Assembly (NCBI GenBank): GCA_050249835.1
Contig: JBFWPT010000010.1
Span: 22,875-86,874 of the forward strand
DNA from: Miltoncostaea sp050249835
GTDB taxonomy: Bacteria; Actinomycetota; Thermoleophilia; Miltoncostaeales; Miltoncostaeaceae
Direction of reading: 5' to 3'
DNA: 64,000 bases
Part shown: piece by piece, positions 9,388 to 17,429 of the stretch
Layout of the letters: every line of letters starts with the position of its first letter
How positions within the stretch are numbered: the first letter of the stretch is position 1
Notes under the pieces: model-generated
Told to the model about the DNA's origin: nothing
The model's input: only the letters and a program-made list of their open reading frames with translations
Databases searched by the model: none
Program-made: the position numbers and the translations under genes

Positions 9388-9726
9388 TTAGCGGGGCGCG
9401 TCGCCCCCCTGCGCGAAGGCGGGCCCGTCGGCGATCCCCGCCACGTCCAGCACCTCGATGGCCCCCGGGGCCCCGAACCGCCGCGTGGTCGTGAACCCCG
9501 AGGGGTCCTCCAGCAGGGGCCGGGCGTAGGCCTCGAACGCGGCGTCGTCGGCGAAGAGGTAGACGGCGACGGCCCCCGGGGGGTCCTCGCGCCACAGGAA
9601 CAGCTTGTGGCGCAGCCCCGCGTGGCGCTCGAAGCGCGGCACCGACTCCTCGGCGACGTAGCGCCGCCACTCCTCCAGGCGCTCCGGTCCCTCCGCGAAG
9701 TCGAAGCGCACGATCATCGCCTTCAT
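9388..9726 (-). CDS. small dimeric alpha/beta-barrel-like protein
   Basis: This 112-residue protein has the length and pattern of a dimeric ferredoxin-like (ABM or EthD/YdhR-type) protein: beta-start MIVRFDFAEG, helix PERLEEWRRYVAEESVPRFERHAG, strand LRHKLFLWRE and a second helix AAFEAYARPLLE. Such proteins serve as small monooxygenases, isomerases or decarboxylases. It is the last gene of the 17-gene catabolic operon and overlaps the DUF1989 stop by ATGA. A specific reaction cannot be assigned. Confidence 0.6.
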   Translation of the reverse strand: MKAMIVRFDFAEGPERLEEWRRYVAEESVPRFERHAGLRHKLFLWREDPPGAVAVYLFADDAAFEAYARPLLEDPSGFTTTRRFGAPGAIEVLDVAGIADGPAFAQGGDAPR

Positions 9727-10298
9727 CCGATCGCCCCCTCGTGAACGGTCACCGACAGCGTCCCCCCATCGTGGCCCGGGATGCCGTCGTCCGGGCAGGC
9801 CGACACGGCGACCCGGCAGGCGACGAGGGCCTCCAGCGCGAGCGTCATCCCCGGCTCGGCGACGGTCGACTCCCAGCCGTGGAACCCGCCGTCCGCCACC
9901 GTCGGCGTCGCCCCGAACGCCGAGATGACGCCGCCCAGGCGCCCGCGCGGGATGCCCAGGGCGCCGGCGATCAGGTCACGGCAGCCGGGGCGCCCGTCCG
10001 GGTACAGCTCGCTCCAGCAGCCGGGGTAGAGGACGTCCACCTGGCCGGGGCCGGGGCTCGCCACCAGGCGCATGAGGGCCGCCCCGTCGCCGTCGAGGAG
10101 CTCGTCGCCGTCGACCAGGCCGAGGGCCAGGGAGGGGCGGCCGAACCGCCGCCAGCCCGCCTGGTTGCGCGTCAGGCCCTGGTGGAAGCCGGCGGGGCAC
10201 AGGTCGAGCATCTGCCGGCCGGCGACCACCGTGACCTCCAGGACCGCGCCCGGGGGCACGTCCACGGCCGTCACCCCGCCCATCGCGATCTCGGTCAC
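9723..10298 (-). CDS. DUF1989 / urea carboxylase-associated-type protein (copy 2)
   Basis: The 191-residue protein resembles the DUF1989 family found beside urea or guanidine carboxylases and ureide catabolic genes. Visible hallmarks are the opening TAVDVPPGAVLEVTVVAGRQMLDLC, the NQAGWRRFGRPSLALGLVDGDELL segment, the Cys in LYPGCWSELYPDGRPGCRDLI, and ACRVAVSACPDDGIPGHDGG near the end. It is more diverged than copy 1 at 19951-20559. The GTG start overlaps the amidase stop (GTGA). The conserved Cys and His residues suggest metal binding, but the function is unproven. Confidence 0.7.
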   Translation of the reverse strand: MTEIAMGGVTAVDVPPGAVLEVTVVAGRQMLDLCPAGFHQGLTRNQAGWRRFGRPSLALGLVDGDELLDGDGAALMRLVASPGPGQVDVLYPGCWSELYPDGRPGCRDLIAGALGIPRGRLGGVISAFGATPTVADGGFHGWESTVAEPGMTLALEALVACRVAVSACPDDGIPGHDGGTLSVTVHEGAIG

Positions 10299-11164
10299 GC
10301 CACCGGCTCCCGGGAGGCCCGGAGCGCGTCGAGCTGGTCCCGCACCAGGCCCTCGGGCAGGGCGCGGAGCAGGCCGGGCAGGGTGGCGTACCGCTTCAGC
10401 GTCGTCAGCTCGTCGTCGGCGGCCCGCAGCGTGTCGAGCCGGCCGAGGTCGAGGTCGGCCAGCAGCAGCCCCTCGTCGTCGCGCGCCCCCAGCGGCCCCT
10501 CCGGGCCGTGGACCGCCGCCATGCCCCGCTCGACGCCCAGCAGGTTGACCGAGCAGGCCGCGTAGCAGGTGTTCTCGGCGGCCCGGGCGGCGACCACCGA
10601 GAGCCAGACGTCGTGCACCTCCTGCACGATCGCGCCGGTCGGGAACAGCAGCAGGTCGGCCCCGGCGAGCGCGCGGGCGCGCGGCACCTCGGGGAACCAC
10701 GCCTCCCAGCAGATGGCGACCCCCACGCGCAGGCCGTCCACCTCCGCCACGACCGACCCGGAGCCGGGGACGGCGCGCTCCCCGATCGCCGGCAGCAGCT
10801 TGTCCTGGGTCCACAGGCGCCCGGACGGGCCGTCGGCCAGGTGGTAGGCGTTGTGGCGCCCGCCGCCCGCGGCCGGCCGCATGCCGCCGAAGGCGACGCA
10901 GGTGCCGGTGTCCGCGGCCAGCGCGCGCATGGCCTCCACGGCCTGCTCCGGTGACGGGTCGTCGCCGGCGTCGGAGGGCCCCGGGAACAGCTCGGGGAAG
11001 GCCACGAGGCGGGCGCCCTCCGCGGCCGCCCGCCGCACCCAGGTCTCCGCGCGGGCCAGGTTCTGCGACTCCGGGACGTCCTGGCGGAAGTCGATGGCGC
11101 CCGCCAGCGACCGGATCGCCGACCGGGGCTGCACCACGGCCACCCGGACGGTGCCGCGGCTCAC
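10295..11164 (-). CDS. carbon-nitrogen hydrolase (nitrilase superfamily)
   Basis: This 289-residue cytosolic hydrolase carries the nitrilase-superfamily triad: Glu in LVAFPELFPG, Lys in LWTQDKLLPA and nucleophile Cys in GVAICWEAWFPE. It should hydrolyse an amide, carbamoyl or nitrile C-N bond to ammonia plus acid. N-carbamoyl-amino-acid amidase, ureidopropionase-like or omega-amidase activity would all fit the surrounding ureide-type enzymes. The GTG start is fixed by a GTGA overlap with the methyltransferase stop. Its length is standard for the family. Confidence 0.85.
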   Translation of the reverse strand: MSRGTVRVAVVQPRSAIRSLAGAIDFRQDVPESQNLARAETWVRRAAAEGARLVAFPELFPGPSDAGDDPSPEQAVEAMRALAADTGTCVAFGGMRPAAGGGRHNAYHLADGPSGRLWTQDKLLPAIGERAVPGSGSVVAEVDGLRVGVAICWEAWFPEVPRARALAGADLLLFPTGAIVQEVHDVWLSVVAARAAENTCYAACSVNLLGVERGMAAVHGPEGPLGARDDEGLLLADLDLGRLDTLRAADDELTTLKRYATLPGLLRALPEGLVRDQLDALRASREPVA

Positions 11165-12138
11165 GGCGCCCAGGCGCTCACGACGGCGATCGGCCCCCCG
11201 TCGCGCCGCGTCGTGATGCGCTCCAGGCCCGCGGCCTCCAGCCAGGCGCGCACCTCGTCCTCGGTGTAGGCCGCGCCGCCCTCGTTCTCGACCATCATCA
11301 TCAGCGCGAACATCGCGACGGGCGCGGGCGTGTCGCGGCCCGGGTCGAGCAGCCACTCGTAGATCACGAGCGCGCCGCCCGGCCGCAGCAGCCCGGCCGC
11401 CTCTGCCACGATCGCGGCGGCGGCGTCGGCCGGCCAGTCGTGGAGGACGTTCGCGAGCAGCACGGCGTCCCACGTCTCGCCCTCGGGGCGCCCGAAGCGG
11501 GGCGCGCGCAGGTCGCCGGCAAGGAAGGGGATCCCCGGGTGCCGCTCCTCCACCAGGGCCGCGACCGGCGCCAGGTCGAGCACCGTCACCTCCAGACCCG
11601 GGCGGGCGGCGGCCAGGGCGGCCGCGTGGATCCCCGTGCCGCCGCCGGCGTCGAGCACCCGGCCCTCGTACGGGAGGTCGGCGAGGGCGGGCAGGCCGCC
11701 GCCGAACATGCGGCCCAGGTCGTCCAGGGCGGCCAGGAAGGGCAGGGCGGCCGGATCCGTCGCCAGCCGCTCGGGCCAGGGCTCCATGCGCGCGTGGCCG
11801 GTGCGCACCGTCTCCGCCAGCCCGGTCCAGGCGCGGTAGAAGAACCACTCCTTCGCCACGACGCCGGCGATCGTCTCCGGATGGGCCGGGTCCAGGACGG
11901 CGCCGGCCGCCGACAGCGCGTAGGCGTCGCCCGTCCGGTCCACCAGCCCCAGCGCGCTCAGGGCGCCGAGCAGCGCCTGCGCACCGCGCGGGTGCAGGCC
12001 GAGGTCCTCCGCCACGTCCGCCGCCGTGCGCGGCCCCGCGCCGAGGGCCCGCGCGACCCCCGTCTCGCAGGCCGCGGCCACCACCGCCGTCCGCTGGTAG
12101 GCCTCCAGCATCTCCATCGGGTCGGGCGCGGCGCTCAC
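11161..12138 (-). CDS. SAM-dependent O-methyltransferase with dimerisation domain
   Basis: The 325-residue protein has the two-part layout of small-molecule O-methyltransferases. An N-terminal winged-helix dimerisation domain (GVARALGAGPRTAADVAEDLGLHPRGAQALLGALSALGLV) is followed by a class I SAM domain with motif I VLDAGGGTGIHAAALAAARPG, the acidic VTVLDL and the DAVLLANVLHDW motif. The C-terminal GAAYTEDEVRAWLEAAGLE is typical of the hydroxyneurosporene/acetylserotonin methyltransferase group. Why a methyltransferase belongs to a catabolic operon is unclear. It may protect or prepare a substrate, or the operon may also make a product. The start overlaps the preceding stop (GTGA). Confidence 0.8.
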   Translation of the reverse strand: MSAAPDPMEMLEAYQRTAVVAAACETGVARALGAGPRTAADVAEDLGLHPRGAQALLGALSALGLVDRTGDAYALSAAGAVLDPAHPETIAGVVAKEWFFYRAWTGLAETVRTGHARMEPWPERLATDPAALPFLAALDDLGRMFGGGLPALADLPYEGRVLDAGGGTGIHAAALAAARPGLEVTVLDLAPVAALVEERHPGIPFLAGDLRAPRFGRPEGETWDAVLLANVLHDWPADAAAAIVAEAAGLLRPGGALVIYEWLLDPGRDTPAPVAMFALMMMVENEGGAAYTEDEVRAWLEAAGLERITTRRDGGPIAVVSAWAP

Positions 12139-13763
12139 GCGGCCCTCCGCAGCGCCCAGGCGGCCTTCGCCGCGTCCCGCACCATCGCGGCCGTCGCCCG
12201 CAGGCGGGCGCCGCGCGGCGCCGACGTGATCCCCAGGTCGCGCATCACCTCGTGGGCGGCGTTGCGGCCCGGCATGCCGGTGACCCCGCCGCCGGGGTGG
12301 GTGCCGGCCCCCGTCAGCCAGAGCCCCGCGACCGGCGTGCGGTACCGGGCGAGGCTGGGGGAGGGGCGCGCCCCGAGCAGCTGGTCGACGCTCATCTCCA
12401 CGTGGTTCGGGCAGGCGTGGGGGTTGCCGGTCCGGGCGACCCAGTCGGCGGGGCCGGTGATGCGCCGCTGCGCGACCGGCATCGGCGCCCCGACGGCGCG
12501 CTCGGCCGTCGCCCACGCGTGGTCGGACGCCTCCTCCAGCAGCTCCGGCGTCCACGCGCCGGACTCGGGGGTCCAGGGGACGAACGCCGACAACCAGACC
12601 ACGTCCCGCCCCTCCGGCGCCCAGCCGGGCTCCAGCAGGGACGGGAAGCCGATCATCACCGTCGGGCGGGCGGGCATGCGCCCGAGCTGGATCTCGGCGA
12701 AGGCCCGCTCCATGTCGCGGAGGGTGTTGGGGGAGAGCATCAGCGAGCCCGCGAACCCGGGCGGGCCCGGCTGCGGCGCCGGGCCGGCGAGCACGGCGTC
12801 CACCTTCAGCTCGGACACGTTGCGGCCGCCCACGTGGATGCGGCGCAGCTCCTCGCGGATGACCGGCGGGACGTCGGAGGGGTCCATGAGGCCGAGGAAC
12901 AGGCGGCGCGCGTCGATGGCCGAGATGACGCCCTTCGCGGCCCCGTGGCGCTCGCCTCCGGCGTGGACCGCGACGGCCCGGCCGCCGGACACCTCGACCC
13001 GCTCGACCGGGACGCCGCAGCGCACCGTGCCGCCCGCGGCCTCCAGGCTACGCACCAGCGCGTCCACGGTCGCCCGCGAGCCGCCCGCCGGCCGGGCCAT
13101 CGGGGACCCGTGGGAGCCGGCCATCGCGAGCGCGCCGACGGCGGTGCCCGGGTCGCCGGGCGGCTGCTGGGAGTGGGCGGCCCAGTGGCCCAGCGCGCCG
13201 CGCAGGCGGTCGTCGCCCAGCGTCCCGCGCAGCATGTTGGACGCCGAGGTGAGCAGCGTCTGCACCAGGCGCGTGCCCTCGCGGCGGCCGAGGGTCGCCT
13301 CCGAGAGCGCCCCCAGCTCGCGCAGCGTCGGGGCGGGGCCGCGCTCGGTGCGCGCCACGACGTCCATCGCGGCCGCCGACCACACGGCCAGGCGCCGGTA
13401 GGAGTCCGCCTCGCCGGGGCCGAGCAGCTCCGCGAAGCCGGCCACCGTCTCGTCGAGGGAGTTGTGGAAGGCGAGCATCGAGCCGTCGTCGCAGGGGGAG
13501 AGGGTCACCTGGTCGCGCAGGTGGAAGCGAAGGCCGTGCCGCTCCAGCTCCAGGTCGTCGGCGACGCCGCTGGCGCGGATGCCGCCGTGGACGTAGGCGC
13601 CCAGCTCCAGGCGCCCGGCGCCGTCCGGCAGCTCCACGGTGGCGATGCACCCGCCCGGCTCGGGCGCTGCCTCCAGCACCGTCACGCCCAGCCCCGCGCG
13701 CGCCAGGTAGGCCGCGCACGCCAGGCCGTTGTGGCCCCCGCCGATCACCACGATGTCGCTCAC
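12135..13763 (-). CDS. FAD-dependent phytoene desaturase-like oxidoreductase
   Basis: This 542-residue flavoprotein belongs to the phytoene dehydrogenase (CrtI/RetSat-like) branch of amine oxidase-type enzymes. The N-terminal Rossmann motif is VVIGGGHNGLACAAYLARAG, followed by EAAPEPGGCIAT, and a C-terminal FAD motif lies in GLWLTGAGTHPGGGVTGMPGRNAAHEV. There is no signal peptide. Members of this branch outside carotenoid synthesis are mostly uncharacterised. In this operon it could oxidise a ring or C-N bond of the imported compound. The GTG start is fixed by GTGA overlap with the amidohydrolase stop. Confidence 0.8.
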   Translation of the reverse strand: MSDIVVIGGGHNGLACAAYLARAGLGVTVLEAAPEPGGCIATVELPDGAGRLELGAYVHGGIRASGVADDLELERHGLRFHLRDQVTLSPCDDGSMLAFHNSLDETVAGFAELLGPGEADSYRRLAVWSAAAMDVVARTERGPAPTLRELGALSEATLGRREGTRLVQTLLTSASNMLRGTLGDDRLRGALGHWAAHSQQPPGDPGTAVGALAMAGSHGSPMARPAGGSRATVDALVRSLEAAGGTVRCGVPVERVEVSGGRAVAVHAGGERHGAAKGVISAIDARRLFLGLMDPSDVPPVIREELRRIHVGGRNVSELKVDAVLAGPAPQPGPPGFAGSLMLSPNTLRDMERAFAEIQLGRMPARPTVMIGFPSLLEPGWAPEGRDVVWLSAFVPWTPESGAWTPELLEEASDHAWATAERAVGAPMPVAQRRITGPADWVARTGNPHACPNHVEMSVDQLLGARPSPSLARYRTPVAGLWLTGAGTHPGGGVTGMPGRNAAHEVMRDLGITSAPRGARLRATAAMVRDAAKAAWALRRAA

Positions 13764-15145
13764 GTCGCCGCCACCCTCCCCGGTCCGGCCAGCACGGATT
13801 CCGCGCCGAGCCCGGCGCGCGCCACCAGGTCGGCGCCCTGCCGGCGGGCGGCGCGGGCCAGGTCGGCCACCGCCGCGCCCTCCAGGCGCCCGTCGCGCAC
13901 CCGCCGCACCCCGTCCACCCAGACGTCGCTGACGCACCGGGCGGTGGCGCAGTAGACGAGCTGCTGGAAGGGGTCGTGGATCGTCGCCAGCTCCGGCGTG
14001 TCGCCGTCGAGCAGCACCACGTCCGCGCGCTTGCCCGGCTCCAGCGACCCGATCTCGCGCTCCAGGCCGAGCGCCCGGGCTCCCTCGATGGTCGCCATGC
14101 GGACGACGTCGGGGGCGAGCAGCGCGTGCGGGTCGAGGGCGTGGACCTTCTGCAGCAGGGCGGCCGACTTGAGCACGCCGAACATGTCCTGGTTGTCGTT
14201 GCTGGCCGCGCCGTCGGTGCCGAGGCCGACCGGCACGCCCTCGCGGCGCAGGCGCCCCACCGGGCAGACGCCGGAGGCGAGGATCATGTTGGCGACGGGG
14301 TTGTGGGCCACGGCGACGTGCTTCGAGGCGAGCAGGGCGATGTCGGCCTCGGCGCACCAGATGCAGTGGCCGGCGATGACGCCGTGGTCGAGCAGCCCCC
14401 GCCGGGCCGAGTGCTCGATCGTGCTCATGCCCCAGCGCGTCCGCGACTCGGTGAGCTCCTCGCGCACCTCCGCCAGGTGGGTGTGGACCGCCCAGCCGTG
14501 CTCCGCGCAGGCGGCGATGGTGCGGGCGAAGAGCTCGTCGGTGACGCCGAGGACGGTGCCGACGCCGGCCCGGAAGCCCACCAGCGGCTCGCCGGCGCAG
14601 CGGTCGGCGAGGGCCTCGTGCTCGTCCATGAAGGCGTCCGCGGCCGGGGCGCCGGGGTACTCGTTCTCGGCCCCGAACGAGACGACGCCGCGCATGCCCA
14701 TCTCCGCGAGGCCGTCCACCGCGCCCAGGGACGCGTGGGAGCCGAGGTTGCGGTGGCAGGACATGTCGTTGACCGTCGTGATGCCGGACAGCAGCATCTC
14801 GGCGGCCTTCAGCCGCGTGCCGACCACCATGTCCTCGCGGGTCGTGACGTGGGCGCACGGCCCCACGACGCGCTCGAACCACTCCCACAGCAGGCAGTCC
14901 TCGCCCATGCCCGGGATGAGGCACTCGGTGAGGTGCGTGTGGGCGTTGACCATCCCCGGCATCACGATGCCGTCGCCCGAGCCCGCGACCTCCGCGTCCG
15001 GGTGGCGGGCGAGGATCTCCTCGGCGGGGCCGACGGCGTGGATCGCCCCGTCGTCGCCGAGGGCGACCGCCCCGTCCCGTACGAGGCCGGCGCCGGGGCC
15101 CATCGTCAGCACCCACGCCCCCCGCACGACGGCGGTCAAGCTCAC
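13760..15145 (-). CDS. MtaD/TrzN-like amidohydrolase (deaminase or chlorohydrolase type)
   Basis: The 461-residue enzyme is a subtype III amidohydrolase with one metal site. Ligands and catalytic residues are HxH in VNAHTHLTE, His in VHTHLAEVREEL, His in GVIAGHCIW and Asp in GLGTDGAASNDNQDM. This pattern fits S-adenosylhomocysteine/MTA deaminases and triazine hydrolases, so deamination or hydrolytic removal of a ring substituent is likely. Its GTG start (15145) is intact. The upstream gene with which it once formed a GTGA overlap has been separated from it by the IS110 element, so transcription now has to pass about 1.4 kb of inserted DNA in the opposite orientation. Confidence 0.85.
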   Translation of the reverse strand: MSLTAVVRGAWVLTMGPGAGLVRDGAVALGDDGAIHAVGPAEEILARHPDAEVAGSGDGIVMPGMVNAHTHLTECLIPGMGEDCLLWEWFERVVGPCAHVTTREDMVVGTRLKAAEMLLSGITTVNDMSCHRNLGSHASLGAVDGLAEMGMRGVVSFGAENEYPGAPAADAFMDEHEALADRCAGEPLVGFRAGVGTVLGVTDELFARTIAACAEHGWAVHTHLAEVREELTESRTRWGMSTIEHSARRGLLDHGVIAGHCIWCAEADIALLASKHVAVAHNPVANMILASGVCPVGRLRREGVPVGLGTDGAASNDNQDMFGVLKSAALLQKVHALDPHALLAPDVVRMATIEGARALGLEREIGSLEPGKRADVVLLDGDTPELATIHDPFQQLVYCATARCVSDVWVDGVRRVRDGRLEGAAVADLARAARRQGADLVARAGLGAESVLAGPGRVAAT

Positions 15146-15159
15146 GTCGCCCTACCTTC

Positions 15160-15345
15160 CTGAGCACCGCAGCGGGTGCTCTTGAGAGAGTCACGTTGCG
15201 CAGGCGGGGCAGGTATGGCTCTCATGTTGGCTGCCCTCGATGGCTCAGGTGGCAGAACCGCCTGTCCCGCCGCACCCTCCCGACCGCTGATCAGGCTCTG
15301 CGACCCATCGCTGTGTAGGGCGAGGACGGCACGGAGGGCACGCGC
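15160..15345 (+). ncRNA. IS110 bridge RNA (predicted)
   Basis: IS110 elements make a bridge RNA from the leader before the recombinase; it pairs with both target and donor DNA. The leader holds a 7-bp hairpin (15162-15181) followed by two larger stem-loops. Loop 1 is closed by an 11-bp stem (15203-15213 with 15261-15271, one G-U). It has a left guide CTCATGTTGGC (15221-15231) matching the left flank CTCACGTCGCC (15141-15151) at 8 of 11 positions, two of the differences being wobbles, and a right guide AGGTGGC (15247-15253) complementary to the right flank GCCACCT (16585-16591). Loop 2 is closed by CCCTCC/GGAGGG (15275-15280, 15333-15338). It has ATCAGGCT (15290-15297), identical to the element's right end, and GTAGGGC (15315-15321), complementary to GCCCTAC at the left junction. 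RNA ends are estimates. Confidence 0.8.
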
Positions 15346-15372
15346 ACGGTCGGTCACCGGGGAAGGAGTGCC

Positions 15373-16569
15373 ATGCCGATCTGCGTGGGGATCGATATCG
15401 CGAAGGAGTTCCACTGGGTGTGTGTGGTCGATGGCGCATCCGGCGAGGTGCTCGTGAGCCGACGCGTCGACAACGCCCCCGAGGGCCTTGATGGCCTGGT
15501 GGACGAGATCGAGCGGCTGGTCACCGACCGCGGCCCGGCCCGGGTCGGGATGGACGTCGTCGGGGGGATCGCCGCCTTGTGCGCCTGCGTGCTTCATGAG
15601 GCCGGCCTTCGCCTGGTCCACGTCCCGGGGTTGGCGGTCAATCGCGCCCGCCAGGGCACGACCGGCGGCGAGCGCAAGTCCGACCCGGCCGACGCGGCGG
15701 TGATCGCCGAGCAGGTGCGGGTACGAGCCGAGCTGCGCCCGATCGAGCCGCTCACCGAGCTCGACGCCGAGATCCGCCTCCTGGTCGGGCGCAGGCGTGA
15801 GTTGATGCGCGACCAGATCCGGCGCGTCAGCCGACTGCGCGATCTTCTGTGCAGCGTCCACCCGGCCCTCGAGCGGGCCGTCGATCCGACCAACAAGGCG
15901 GACCTGGTGCTGCTCGGTCGCTACGTCACCCCGACCGAGATCCGCCGGGCCGGGCCCCGGCGGATCACCGACCACGTCCTGCGGGCCGGCCACCTCCGCC
16001 GGGATGCCGTCCAGAGGCTGGTGGCGAAGGCCACGGCGGCTGCCGCCGCCCAGCGGGTCGCCGTCCCCGGCGAGGTCCGGGCGGCCGAGATCGTGCGCGA
16101 GCTCGCCCACGAGGCCCTGGCCGTCCGGGGGCGCATCGGGCGCCTCGACGCCGAGATAGAGGAGGTCCTGGAGCGCCACCCTGACGCGGCCCTCATCCGC
16201 AGCATGCCCGGGATGGGGGTTCTGCTCACGGCCGAGTTCATCGCCGAGGCGGGGGGCATCCGCCGCTTCCCACGGCCCGACCACTTGGCCGCCGCCGCCG
16301 GCCTCGCGCCGGTCCTCAAGCAGTCGGGGAAGGTGCGATACCTCACCCGCGCCCAGGGGGGCAACAAGGCCCTCAAGCGCGTCCTCTACCAGTCGGCCTT
16401 CTGCTCGCTCGCCCATCCGGCCAGCGCGGCCTTCTACGCCCGCAAGCGGCGAGAAGGCAAGCGACACCACCAAGCCCTCATCTCGCTGGCCCGACGGCGC
16501 GTCGACGTGCTCCACGCACTCCTCACGACCCGCGAGCCCTACCGAGAGGACTTCCGCAGAGCGGCTTGA
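15373..16569 (+). CDS. IS110-family DEDD recombinase (transposase)
   Basis: This 398-residue recombinase appears full length. The N-terminal RuvC-like DEDD domain shows GIDIAKEFHW, MDVVGG and the KSDPADA block. The C-terminal Tnp domain has SMPGMGVLLTAEFIAEAG and the Ser-containing KQSGKVRYLTRAQGGNKALKRVLYQSAFCSL, where the catalytic serine of the family lies. The ATG start has AAGGAG upstream (GGGGAAGGAGTGCC). It stands opposite to the operon it interrupts. The long 5' leader and short 3' tail are typical of the IS110 group, not the IS1111 group. Confidence 0.93.
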   Translation: MPICVGIDIAKEFHWVCVVDGASGEVLVSRRVDNAPEGLDGLVDEIERLVTDRGPARVGMDVVGGIAALCACVLHEAGLRLVHVPGLAVNRARQGTTGGERKSDPADAAVIAEQVRVRAELRPIEPLTELDAEIRLLVGRRRELMRDQIRRVSRLRDLLCSVHPALERAVDPTNKADLVLLGRYVTPTEIRRAGPRRITDHVLRAGHLRRDAVQRLVAKATAAAAAQRVAVPGEVRAAEIVRELAHEALAVRGRIGRLDAEIEEVLERHPDAALIRSMPGMGVLLTAEFIAEAGGIRRFPRPDHLAAAAGLAPVLKQSGKVRYLTRAQGGNKALKRVLYQSAFCSLAHPASAAFYARKRREGKRHHQALISLARRRVDVLHALLTTREPYREDFRRAA

Positions 16570-16577
16570 CAGCAGCA

Positions 16578-17429
16578 TCAGGCTGCCACCTCGAGCGCGC
16601 GCGGCTGGTGGTACCAGGGGAGCGCCAGGCGCTCGACGAGGGAGATGAGGGCGAAGAGGCCGATGCCGATGAGCGCCAGCACCACCACGACGGCGAAGAC
16701 CTCGTCGGTCGCGGTCTGGTTGTTCAGGGTGAGGATGAGGTAGCCGAGGCCCTCGGACGACCCGACCCACTCGCCGAACACCGCGCCGATGACCGAGAAG
16801 GCGGCGGCCACCTTCATCCCCGAGAAGATGAAGGGCAGCGCCGCGGGCAGCTTGGTGGTGAGGAAGATGCGCCGGCGCGAGGCCCGCAGGGTCCTCATCA
16901 GGTTGATGAGCTCCGGCTCCACGGCCTTCAGCCCGTCGATCGTGTTCACGACGATCGGGAAGAAGGCGACGAGCATCACCACCAGGATCTTCGGCCGCAG
17001 GTCGAAGCCGAACCAGATGACGAAGACCGGCGCGATCGCCGGGATCGGGACGAGCTGGGAGACCACCAGCCACGGGTAGATCGCGCGCTCGATCCACCGC
17101 GAGGAGCTGAGCAGGGCGCCCAGGCCCACGCCGACGATGATCGCCAGGCCGAAGCCGATCAGGATCTCCTGCACCGTGATCCAGGTGTTGTCCAGCAGCA
17201 GCTCGCGCTCGCGCCAGAGGGCCTGGGCCACCTCCACCGGCGTCGGCAGGGCGGCCTCGCTGATGTCGAAGATGACGCAGTAGGCCTGCCAGGCGGCCAG
17301 GAAGATGACCGAGAAGATGAACGGCGGCAGCACCCGCCCGGCGAGGCCGCGCCAGCCCGGTCCGCGGCGGCGCCCCCGGGGGGCGGATCGGTCGCGCCGG
17401 CGGGTGAGGATCGCGGGCCGCGTGGTCAC
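16578..17429 (-). CDS. ABC transporter permease (SsuC/TauC/ThiX type), 3' end altered by IS110
   Basis: This 283-residue inner-membrane permease belongs to the BPD_transp_1 family. About six hydrophobic helices are seen, from PFIFSVIFLAAWQAY to VFAVVVVLALIGIGLFALISLVERL, with the EAA-loop region around AVEPELINLMRTLRASRRRIFLTTKLPAALPFIFSGM. It pairs with the ATPase and binding protein upstream. The last codons come from the IS110 right end: it now ends LEVAA-stop, where LEVAT-stop is deduced for the ancestor, so the protein is probably functional. The GTG start overlaps the ATPase stop (GTGA). Confidence 0.88.
   Translation of the reverse strand: MTTRPAILTRRRDRSAPRGRRRGPGWRGLAGRVLPPFIFSVIFLAAWQAYCVIFDISEAALPTPVEVAQALWRERELLLDNTWITVQEILIGFGLAIIVGVGLGALLSSSRWIERAIYPWLVVSQLVPIPAIAPVFVIWFGFDLRPKILVVMLVAFFPIVVNTIDGLKAVEPELINLMRTLRASRRRIFLTTKLPAALPFIFSGMKVAAAFSVIGAVFGEWVGSSEGLGYLILTLNNQTATDEVFAVVVVLALIGIGLFALISLVERLALPWYHQPRALEVAA

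Larger units (their letters stand above)
15152..16584 (+). mobile_element. intact IS110-family insertion sequence in the catabolic operon
   Basis: The element carries one DEDD recombinase gene and a 221-bp 5' leader. Flanks on both sides share GCC (15149-15151 and 16585-16587). Removing the element with one GCC rebuilds, on the minus strand, GTGGCGACGTGA: this would end the permease as LEVAT-stop and restore the GTGA overlap with the amidohydrolase, exactly the style of every other junction in this operon. The deduced ends are further supported by the bridge RNA guides in the leader. The three-base identity leaves the exact cut position uncertain by up to three bases. No long terminal inverted repeats are seen, as expected for IS110. 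Confidence 0.85.

Noticed and set aside
10951..13401. An 816-codon plus-strand open frame opposite the catabolic operon
   Set aside because: It is a high-GC shadow: Arg/Ala/Gly-rich, spanning several genes that have motifs and coupled starts on the other strand.
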